From the NCBI GenBank assembly GCA_910589415.1, contig OU342634.1:20147144-20211143 (forward strand): 64,000 nt of DNA, in the 5' to 3' direction. Source of the DNA: Malachius bipustulatus (Eukaryota > Arthropoda > Insecta > Coleoptera > Melyridae). Of this stretch, positions 34,328 to 43,258 are shown in pieces. The notes beneath the pieces were generated by a model. It was not told where the DNA came from. It searched no databases and saw only the letters and a program-made list of their open reading frames with translations. Both the position numbers and the translations under genes were made by a program. The first letter of the stretch is position 1, and every line of letters begins with the position of its first letter.

Positions 34328-34799
34328 TTAAGTAAAAATTACATTTTTCAAATACGTTTTCAGCATTGTGGGTGTATCATTGAAAATTAATGACGGGGAA
34401 ACCATGCAAGATACAAAATTTTTATAGGGGCGCAAAAAGTTCAGTAATACTTCAACCTTTAGATAAAAAATACAAAATTAATCAGTGGCGTGCGGATAAA
34501 AAAGTTCTGGGGTCAAACGTGAGACGCGACATCAAAAATAGGAACACCCTGTACGTCAATGTTTGTAAGACTACGTCAGTTTATTGGTCTTAACAATAGT
34601 AGTAGGTGGTGAAATTTTGAAGTTTCTCGTTTAAACCATTTTTGACTTATTCTGGAAAATGAGTATTTAGTTGACCCCCTTTTAAGGGCTGTATCTTGAA
34701 AAGGGTACAACTTTGGACATGGATAAGTTCGGTTAAATCGGCATATTTTTTCCTCGGGAATCTGTGGTAGAACGTTGGTGGTACCTTTTAGAGACACCC
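34328..34799 (-). repeat. Right 472-bp inverted arm
   Basis: Inverted counterpart of 32349-32820. The inner part (34328-34553) ends with GGAACACCCTGTA and the outer part (34554-34799) with GAGACACCC. Divergence from the left arm is low and similar in the inner and outer parts. Confidence 0.85.
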
Positions 34800-34940
34800 G
34801 TTAATTTTTTATTTGACGTAAGAACATCAAAAGGTTGGTATTTAGACTTCGTTTTTGGAGTTACGTTGATGTTGCTAGGGCAACCTTTAAAAAACGCGCG
34901 TATTTTAAGAACACTCGCGCGTGTTTTAAACACCTTAATA

Positions 34941-36255
34941 TCCACTCATTGTGTTAATATAAGTACTATAATATCCCCTAATACTTTATTTATGTATTTA
35001 TCAGAAACGTAACATCACTGTTTATTAATATTTTACACATACCTACTGTTATTGTATTTCTTTGAAATAATAAGGATTGCAGAATTTATCAAATTTATCT
35101 CATTAAAGGAATTTTCTTATAGTTTCCAAGATTCTAATTTAATTTCCGTTTTTGTTACTCATCAAAATAAATATAATAACTTAAAACACTCCGAAGTTTG
35201 AAGATTATTATACGTTGTTGATTCCGCATGACAAGGTCATTTTCGTTTCATTGCCTTTATATTTATCGACAAATGAATTATTGGAGGATTCAGAAATTGG
35301 ATTCTCCCTTAGTTCCAATTAACAGGAGCAATACAGAGTTTAGTAGACCATGAAATTGTAAATACCAATGGAAGTCATATCAGAGCTATAACGATTCTGA
35401 TTCGAGGGAAGAAAATCGTCGATCGCTGCAAATTGCAAAGTGCTGAAATAATAATAATTAATAAGGATTTGTGTGATATTACAAATCGACAATACTGCAA
35501 ATCAGCCATTGCACATAGAATCTTGTTATAGGGGATAATTAGAGCAGCTAATTTAATTTTATGGAATTATAATTACCTATTATTGTGATGAGTACCCAGT
35601 ACCTACCTAAACGCATTTCGTGATACAAATGTCCTTCGAAGAGTTAGGTATGTGTTTGGATGCTGTGCAACGAATTTGCAACTAAGTCTGTATAATAATT
35701 ATAATTATGTATTAAGTGAGTAGTTATACAGGCGGTCCCAAAACTCAACGTAATCCCTTGAAGAGTTAATATGCCAACTCATGAGAATATTATAACATTC
35801 ATGATCTTAGTAAAAAATTATTTCTTTTCGAGATAATGGATACTTTTATGAATTGCGTGAAAATCGATACTTTAGAACAGTTTTTCGAGTGCCACAGTTA
35901 CCAAATTTCATATTCTTACATTATAAATTTTGTTACGAAATGCCATCATATCCCTGTTATTGATCAACTGTCGAAGAAATATTCTGATGCCATACCGTTA
36001 TAGAATTTTTTTATTTTTTTACCTGATTGATTTTTTTGTCACGACCCAACTTTGGCACATCATAATACATGAAAAAAACTGCCTGGTGAAGCGTGCAAGT
36101 TATCCTGAAAATGACTAATTAGTATGATCTACACCTTTTCCAGTTGTAATTCAGAAACCGTCAAATGTAATTGAGAATAGTTAAATGTACCTAATTCAGA
36201 ATGCGTTAATAATTGTAATTGTATTCTAAGAAAAGTACCTACCTAAAATTGAAAC
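34941..36255. other. AT-rich flank, degraded repeat ends
   Basis: A TACAGGCGGTCCCAAAACTC motif near 35729 looks like a mutated mariner-type end, but no partner was found. No genes recognised. Confidence 0.4.
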
Positions 36256-36260
36256 GTTTG

Positions 36261-36900
36261 TAGATAAAGCTAAAATATGAAGAAAATTCAAAGCAATTTT
36301 TTTTCGAAAAAGTTTTTCTTCAACGTAGGTATACTGTTGAAAAACCTGTTTTGTAAATGAAACTAAAACACCCTGTATCTCGGTTACAAAACATTTTCGG
36401 AAAAAGAAATATTTGAATTTTCTTCATATTTAAGCTTTATCTTCAGCCCGTCATTTTATGATACATATCTTAAACTATCAAATAAAAATATATAAAAACA
36501 AAAAATGTTAAAATGCTTCATTTGAGATTTTATCGAAAACGATGCGCCCTATCGAAATTTTATAAGTAAGTATGTCTTTCTTGTAGCAATTTAATATGAT
36601 ATTCCAAAAAAGCAATATTTTTTTTAAACCGTTCAGAATTTTTTTACGAGAGTCACATGACCCCAGATTCTATGTCACTGGGTGCTTTGGTTTTACCCAG
36701 AATTTTTATAAGTACAGCTTATTATAAATAGAAAGCTTGTATAAAAAATTCAGAATTATTGGTTCACTCTGTAGAAAGATACAATTAAAAACCTGTTTCG
36801 TAAATCGACACCTATACATCCTGTATCTCGGTTAAAAAACAATTTTGGAAAAAAATTTATTTGAATTTTATTAATATTTTAGCTTCATCTACAACACGTC
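36261..36900. repeat. Foldback and direct repeats of CACCCTGTATCTCGGTTA type
   Basis: About 115 bp at 36336-36450 recurs in the same orientation at 36786-36900 (AAAACCTGTTT.GTAAAT, then ACCCTGTATCTCGGTTA, then ATTTGAATTTT). In addition, 36261-36292 is an inverted copy of 36412-36442 (GATAAAGC..AAATATGAAGAAAATTCAAA). These are fragments of one mariner-associated repeat family. Confidence 0.6.
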
Positions 36901-37249
36901 CCCCAACTTTATTTACTTTAGGTACTTTATTTGGAAACACCTTGTACAATATTGTTACGAGACTGCAATGATATCACTTAGAACTAAAGAATTATTCTGG
37001 AGTTATATGGAACTGGAAGTTAGGAACGTCCGACTAGAACGTCACTGCGTCGTCACCTGTTCGCATCGCAGAGAACTTGCCGGAAACTATTAGAGGAATA
37101 TCAATTGGAAAGTTATCGGAGTATACATATAATTTTCAATAGTTCTAAAAAGATGACAAGTCTTTTTTCTTTGTTTGGTAAAGAAGGAATCTTCATTGTA
37201 CTGCAAGGCCAAGGCATTCAACCATCATGCAGGAGATTTGTTGGAGTTT

Positions 37250-37820
37250 CTCGTGCGTGCATGCAACATCTACAGGTTTAGTCATTTTGTATCTTCGTCA
37301 ATCTTGCTAAGGTGTGCTCTGAGTTTGCAATGCCCGAAAAAACCTAAAAACCTGTTAGCATGCTCAAACCATTTTTGTTGAGTTCGATGCAGGCTTCAAA
37401 TCTTTTTTGGTTGTATTTCCCAGACAGTATTTTGGTCTCTCTTAATCCTAGGAGGTTTTTCCAGAGATTTTCTCTTTGGATGTCCTCTTTTTTCTTTATT
37501 TTGTCTTTGAAGAATTTTCTCCTAGTTCGCAAAAATGTTCTGGTCCTATAAGCGGCGTTGTTGCTCCTCGCTTTTGCTAAGTTATTGGTTTCTACGTTAC
37601 TTTTTACATCTGCATGTTCTGGCACTCAAAGGAGAGCTATTTTGTTTCCTTTGATGTACTTTCCCATTGGCTCGAAATATTTTGTACCAGGTCCAAAGAC
37701 CCCGTCACCTGTCCCGTAGATGGTTTTTCGTCAGTGTTGTTTGAGATTGTAAAGTTGTTGGATTTGTCCATTTCTTTATTACTATTTCTTTACTACAATA
37801 ATTCGAAGTTCTTCTCAAAT
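37250..37820 (-). pseudogene. LINE ORF2 RNase H and C-terminal fragment
   Basis: Minus-strand frames read, in order, a GVFGPGTKYFEPMGKY stretch, a VPEHADVKSNVETNNLAKAR stretch (the WVPGH/GNE/AD motif region of LINE RNase H) and then GHCKLRAHLSKI, the conserved region downstream of RNase H. The central part of the RNase H domain is missing between the first two blocks, a TGA replaces the W before VPEH, and further breaks follow near 37345. It resembles the plus-strand fragment at 40780-41236. A dead fragment of an I/R1/Loa-like LINE. Confidence 0.65.
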
Positions 37821-37829
37821 ATATCCTAG

Positions 37830-39470
37830 TGATTGAGTTCCTAGGGGAGAGCTGGTATTATGATGATATGGTATAGTGGTTGAGTCCCCTTAGGTAGGTG
37901 TTGTTCCCTTATCCCGATGGATATTCCTGTTCCTTTCCTTGTCATTCTATAATAACCTACTTTTGCAGCAATTTGCACCACTAGATGTAGTAGTATCAGG
38001 TTTAAGATTGTTTTAATTGCAATTGAAGGATATGTTCTCATGAGAGCACGGCACCTGCCATGCTATATAAGCCCATGTAGGGAGAGACAGAGAAGAAACT
38101 AAGAAACACACGTGGAACTTGAAATGGGGAGTGAAAATACTGTGGAGATTATGCTGAGAGACGAGGATAGCTGGGAAGAGAGCGGAAGATACATATGCAC
38201 GAAGATTATGAAAGCCATAGAAGATGTAAAGAGAGAGTGAGATGAGAGAGGATAAGTCAGACAATTATACCAATACATATAACAAGACGGTCCCAGAATG
38301 ATGGCTTGAAAGAGAGAAAACGGTTTTTAGTGGGTTTATATGAATCAGAATGCACACTCGGGGAGAAGTAGATCGCAAAATCTCCCCGGCAGAGCATAAT
38401 GCATTTTCCAAAACCTTTGAGAAAAAAAAAAGATTCTAAGTTTGTTTGTGTAAACAAATCGCGGCTTAAAGGTGGAAAAATTGCCTCTGATGTGTAAATA
38501 TTGAAATTAATACAGTGATATAGCATTCGTAATGCATGTATATTAATTGTTCAATTGAAAATTGATTCAAAACCTTTAATTATTTTTAGAGCGATAAACG
38601 TGCCGTCGTGTTGATGAATTTGTTATATTATGCAGATTAGACTATCTACTGCATATGAATCAAAGCAATGCAGAGGAAGAACTGATGCTACTCTGCAAAT
38701 TATAAACCTGAATAGGTGATATTTTGAATTTTCATTCCCATAAAATTTTGATTTATTACGATTAACACCCAAATCTTCATGAAACTTTACATCAAATAAC
38801 ATTAAGCAGAATAATACCCTGACAAAAAACGTTCTACTTTTCCGCTATAAATTTGAACCTGAATAAGAAACTTATATTTTTCGCTTCCCTTATAAATCAC
38901 ACTGCATGTACAAACTGAATCTCAAACTGAAGTCAATGAGTCCATACCTTATACCGTAGAAGAGAATAAGAATATCAAACGACTTCGGAGCCTTATATGT
39001 ATATTGCCCTTTGCTTGACTTAGCTGACCTGGTTGCATCTGAAAGGTTTTTGATATTCCCGAAGCAAAGCATACTGCTTTCCATACACACACAAGATGAT
39101 GTGAAGCTTCCTTGCAAACGACGCTCCAAGAATTCAGAATAACCGAACCAAAAGACCGGGAGTGAGTGTGGGGTCTCCCTGAAATTGCCCCGACTGCAGG
39201 CTATTGCTGACCCGAACCACCTTATGAGGCTATTATCAACATCCATTATGATGTCGCATTATAATACCGGGATAGAGTATTCATCTCTAGTCTATAAAGT
39301 CTAATCTGAAAGGCGCACAAAGCGTGGATTATTCGAGTACGTGGTCTTTTTATTTTTTAATGCACAGCGTCGTTTATCAGCCTTATTCAGGCTGTTTTCT
39401 AATAATATAGGATGATCAATTTAATGTGATATCTAAATTTATATGAGTTAATGCTAATTTAGAAAACATT
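37830..39470. other. No recognisable gene
   Basis: Contains a 118-codon minus-strand frame (38890-39246) and several of 60-90 codons; none has recognisable domain features. Otherwise AT-rich. Confidence 0.4.
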
Positions 39471-39685
39471 TATACAGGGTGAGTCAGTTTTTTGTAGCAG
39501 GACTTCACCAATTTATAGAAGAACTGTTTTAAGGGAAAAAAGTTCCTATAAACATATGTGCGGAAATGCTTAGAAAAAAGATACAGGGTGTTTAAAAAAA
39601 AATTTGTTATATTTTCGCCGTATAGCTTTGGCATTTCTCGGTATTTTTATTTCATATCAAGAGGTTATTTACTATAATTTAGAGC

Positions 39686-40007
39686 ACACAAAATTTAAGA
39701 AAAACACGGGTGAAAAAATTCATCAGTGTCGTAGATACAGGATATTTGACCCCTTTTTCGCTCAACAGCTTATACGCTCATGGACTTAGAATACTTAAGC
39801 GTTGGATTCCCTAGATATTTCTTACAAAAAAATGTATAAGTAGATAGGTATGAATATTTGAAATTCCTCATCGTTTTTAAATAAATTGTAAGTTCCTTGG
39901 TCTTGTAAGTCCATTGGCGTAGAAGTTATTGAGAGAAAAAGGGCCATCTACCCTGTATCTACGCCACTGATGAATTTTTTCACCCGTTTTTTTCTTCGTT
40001 TTGTGTG
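39686..40007. repeat. Foldback repeat with ~100-bp arms
   Basis: Left arm 39686-39788 and right arm 39906-40007 are imperfect inverted copies. Both contain GGGTGAAAAAATTCATCAGTG, then a CGTAGATACAGG motif (left) or its counterpart, and end near TGGACTTA. Two TACAGGGTG motifs lie just to the left at 39474 and 39584. Non-coding. Confidence 0.65.
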
Positions 40008-40009
40008 AT

Positions 40010-40500
40010 CTGGATTATAGTAACTGAACTTTTAATATAAAATTAAAATATTAAGAATTGCCCACGTATTTAGCATTTGTAAAGCTAACATATGATATAA
40101 GAAATTATTCATACCTATAACACGCAGTTAATTCGGAAAATTCGTACTATTTTTTCTCAAAATCAAAGAGTTTATGATTATTTTACAACTTGAACAGTTT
40201 ATGCTGTAAGGGAAAGGGTTGGTGAACAACCTTAATATCAAATCGCTATCCTTCGCAGCAGTTGAATATTCCTCGATCATCTATTTTAAGAAGTTTTGCA
40301 GAAGGAAATGCTCTCGGAAATGCTTCTGCATTCTTATAAAGTTCAATTCTGTTAATTATAGTTAAAACCTGCTCATAATTCACAGCGAAAAGAGGTCGTT
40401 CTTTAAAAAGCATTCAAGCTGGTAATAATTTTGAACAACAATGGTGTTAAGTACAGCCCCAAACACTGTACCGATTTTCAAAATTAAATTAATGGACTGT
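40010..40500. other. No recognisable feature
   Basis: AT-rich sequence between the foldback repeat and the LINE derivative; nothing to report. Confidence 0.4.
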
Positions 40501-40513
40501 ATGTACGAAATTG

Positions 40514-41334
40514 GGTCACCAGGGGGCACCCCATTGTATCAATCCCCTCACCTTTGCATGCGGGGCTCTGCATAGGTGGAACACCCTTCCCTAGCTACTC
40601 GTGGGATCAACCATGGTAAGAAACAAAAAACCAAGAAATCGCGGGACATCACCGCAAAACAGACTGCTGACCGAGCGGGGCTTGTCACCCGTCATGACAA
40701 TCCAAACAATCCTTGAGCTTGAGACCACCTCGAACGCAAGAAGAATGCCCACTCATTGGCAAGAAAAGGAGCATCGACACCCTTCATAGGACCAGAACCA
40801 TTCTGTGGCTTCGAAGATACTTTCTTTAAGCAGAACTCCAAAAAGAAGAAGAAAACTGAGAGAAACCCTTTGAAGGAACCTCTCGGGGTTGAGACAAGCC
40901 AAAGAACTTCTCGAGAATTTTAACCGAGAGAGGTCGAAGATACTCTTCAACCACAGCAAGGAACGTCTCAGAACACTGGCGGGATTTCTAACGAGGCATT
41001 GCAAGCTCAAGGAACACCTGAGGAAGTTAGGCATAGAAGAAAATGGCGTCTGCAGATTCTGCGGGAAAGGAGACGAGACACCACGTCACCTGCTGCTCAA
41101 CTGCGATGCAATAGAACTCAAAAGAAGTAATGTTCTGGGCCACCACCAGCTAGAGGCAGGGAACTTACCCGACCTTGATCCTCTCAAAATCCTGAAGTTT
41201 CTCAAGGAAACGGACTTAGAGAGGGTGCTTCACTAAAGGGACTCCACACCAGGCGAAGCACAGTAGAGGGGATACAATAGATCTTTTAGGTCGCAGTAAC
41301 TTAATCACCCTCAAAAATACAAATACCAATACAA
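40514..41334 (+). mobile_element. LINE deletion derivative with both ends and 13-bp duplication
   Basis: The element is bounded by an exact 13-bp direct duplication ATGTACGAAATTG (40501-40513 and 41335-41347). It starts GGTCACCAGGGGGC, has an ATG-containing leader (40601-40789), then passes directly into the C-terminal part of a LINE ORF2, and ends in a tail of AAATAC-like units. At 821 bp it holds a LINE 5' end joined to a LINE 3' end with the centre removed, so it must have been mobilised by proteins from another copy. Confidence 0.8.
40780..41236 (+). pseudogene. C-terminal end of LINE ORF2 (post-RNase H zinc region)
   Basis: Frames in this block begin at IGPEPFCGF, matching the YTGPEPVFGI segment of the full-length LINE at 42-47 kb. 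They then change frame near 40885-40915 and continue as LRTLAGFLTRHCKLKEHLRKLGI, CRFCGKGDETPRHLLLNC (a CCHC-type zinc motif) and the C-terminus, stopping at 41236. The upstream RT and RNase H catalytic parts are absent. Not functional alone. Confidence 0.75.
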
Positions 41335-41347
41335 ATGTACGAAATTG

Positions 41348-41929
41348 CCTGAAAACTTTCCACCTACCTTCTCTAACTGAAGAGTGGGCTTCCTGTCCTA
41401 GGCCTAGGTGATGAGTCTGGCTCCGATGTGGTCTCGAACGAAAAACAGTGTGAAAACTGATAAAGCACCAATGAAGGAAAAACAATAATTTTAATTCACG
41501 GCGCACCGAATTTTTAGGTTAGCGAATCTGACTCCTTTTAACGACAATTTCCAAGTGGGCGCTCGATCAGCGCTCGCTCCGATACGGCGAATGGTGTTAT
41601 CAGGCAATCATTTCCGATTCAAATTAAATAAATTAAATTAACAACAAAAATAAATGCGACCTCTGTGACAGTGGAAAACCCGAAATAAAAAAAAGGAAAA
41701 AAAAATAATAACTATTTACAATAATTACGCAACATGTGGGGCTTTAACAAATGGTAACTGATAACAACTGGCAACAACAATGAAGCTTATTTTCACTTTT
41801 GAGCGACTATATGAAGAAGAGAAATCGCTGGGTCTTGGATAGCGAAAATCTAAGGGTAATTCATGTGGCTATAACGAATACCTACAACCTACATACTCAA
41901 AAAAAAAAAGTTAGTCTCTAGTGAGACCT
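41348..41929. other. No recognisable gene
   Basis: A 96-codon minus-strand frame at 41216-41506 lies antisense to the LINE tail and has no family features. Otherwise AT-rich. Confidence 0.4.
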
Positions 41930-42085
41930 TTTTCATTATCAAAATACGCAAGATCACAATGTTAATGTGACTATAAGTACTTGCCATCGTGACCGTGAGA
42001 TGATTCAAAATAATTTTTATCTGGAACTGATTTGGAAAATGTCTTATTCCAACAAGGTGGTTTTTGCCTCTCATACTCCTGGTGA
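41930..42085 (+). pseudogene. Left part of an old mariner transposase
   Basis: Plus-strand frames read approximately NVNVTIS, then REMI..NFYLEL and a FQQGG segment. In mariner transposases the region before the second catalytic aspartate reads VTVN..RY..MI and WFQQDGA. The catalytic D appears replaced by G. The reading resumes at 47427 after the LINE insertion. The copy has stops and frame changes. Confidence 0.55.
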
Positions 42086-42205
42086 AACAACGACTTTTGG
42101 TATTTGGTATTTGGTATTTTAACTAAATGTGAGAGATGGTTTATTAGGTCCCAAACACTGAAGCCAGCGGGCTTATTGTATTTCTCACATTTAGATTCTC
42201 CTTGA

Positions 42206-43147
42206 TTAGAAGAGCTCCGTTCCTTTGACAAGGTTTAGCAGCCCGCTAACCAAGGTTTTTACCGCCAGATGGCTCCCGGGACTGATTGGTCCCAGGACCG
42301 CATAGCGCGTTCGTGCGAGTGCTGGACACTCGAATATCACATGAGAAGCTGTCTCGTCTTCTTCATTGCAGAGTCTACAAATTGGATCTTCTCTGTATAT
42401 CCCCAGTTTATGTAGGTGTACTCTTAGGTGGCAGTGTCCTGTGAGAAGACCCACCACCGTTCTGATCTGCATTCTATTTAGTTGCAGTATCTGTCTGGCA
42501 AAGTTTTGAGAGGGCTCCTTGATCATCACCTTACCATGTTTGTTTCCTGTTATACGGTTCCAATGTGCTCTATGTTGTGTTCTTATCCACTGAGCCACCG
42601 CCCCGCGTACAGTGTTCTTTGGGATGCCAAACACTGGTTCGGGCCCAGTGTAGTTTATCCCAGCGCCTTTCTTGGCTAGTTGATCTGCAGTCTCATTACC
42701 AGGCGTCCCACGGTGACCCGAAACCCAAACTAGTGTCACCACGTTACACCTGGCTAAGTCAATGAGGTCTTGCAGGCATTCCCAGACCAGTTTTGATCTG
42801 ATTTCATAAGCTGCAAGGGCTTTCAGGCTAGCCTGACTGTCGGAGAGGATGTAGATTTCCCTACCTCGATAGTTCCTTCTGGTATTCTCTCCAACGCATA
42901 GCCTAATTGCATTTATTTCGGCCTGGAAGATGCTGGCATGAGTCCCCAGTGGCACGTAAATATTGCATCCGGGGACCACCCCATGCACTCCAGCTCCGGT
43001 ACCTGTCCCTGTCTTTGAACCGTCAGTGTACCAGACCAGCCCTTTTTTCAGGCACAGGTGTTCCATTTGTTGCCATTCTTTCCAGTCCATTAGAACCTTG
43101 AATGGTTTTACAAATGATATCGTAGTACTCATACCATCGGATTGCAT
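42206..43147 (-). CDS. LINE RNase H and C-terminal zinc region (part of ORF2)
   Basis: About 313 residues, in the same frame as the EN-RT frame upstream and separated from it only by two TAG codons (43259-43261 and 43211-43213). RNase H motifs are YTDGSKTGTGTG, FQAEINAI, ILSDSQASLKAL and GHRGTPGNETADQLA, so the D-E-D and histidine residues are present. The GLLTGHCHLRVHLHKLGI region and a CRLCNEEDETASHVIFEC zinc motif follow. RNase H removes template RNA during target-primed reverse transcription. As a separate translation product from its own ATG it would probably not be made; it is best seen as the end of ORF2. Confidence 0.88.
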   Translation of the reverse strand: MQSDGMSTTISFVKPFKVLMDWKEWQQMEHLCLKKGLVWYTDGSKTGTGTGAGVHGVVPGCNIYVPLGTHASIFQAEINAIRLCVGENTRRNYRGREIYILSDSQASLKALAAYEIRSKLVWECLQDLIDLARCNVVTLVWVSGHRGTPGNETADQLAKKGAGINYTGPEPVFGIPKNTVRGAVAQWIRTQHRAHWNRITGNKHGKVMIKEPSQNFARQILQLNRMQIRTVVGLLTGHCHLRVHLHKLGIYREDPICRLCNEEDETASHVIFECPALARTRYAVLGPISPGSHLAVKTLVSGLLNLVKGTELF

Positions 43148-43258
43148 TTCCAGGATAGGATCTGCGATGATATCAGTTATTCTGGAATGCCCGGTTTTCC
43201 CAGGTTTATCCTAGTTTTGGTTTTGTTTCAGCCTGTAGGCGCCCAATCGTGCCTCGCT

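Larger units (their letters stand above)
32349..34799 (-). mobile_element. Mariner-like element with 472-bp inverted arms
   Basis: Arms 32349-32820 and 34328-34799 are exact inverted counterparts in length (472 bp each, no length change seen) and differ at only a few positions. They start GGGTGTCTCTAAAAGGTACC. Between them lies a complete minus-strand transposase. At mirror positions inside the arms (32595 and 34553) is a TACAGGGTGTTCC sequence that looks like a normal mariner end. No clear TA duplication is seen at the outer borders (AAATA on the left, GTTAA on the right). The open transposase and nearly identical arms indicate a young, possibly active element. Confidence 0.85.
32179..34940. 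repeat. Outer short inverted repeat flanking the long-arm mariner
   Basis: TATTAAGGTCTTCAAAACAC at 32179 and the complement of TATTAAGGTGTTTAAAACAC ending at 34940 match at about 19 of 22 positions, including the following GCG. This suggests that the long-arm element inserted into an older, separate TIR element whose remains are 32179-32348 and 34800-34940. Confidence 0.45.

Noticed and set aside
38890..39246. 118-codon minus-strand frame as a host gene
   Set aside because: No recognisable domain, no splice context or composition change that supports it; frames of this size occur by chance in a 64-kb window.
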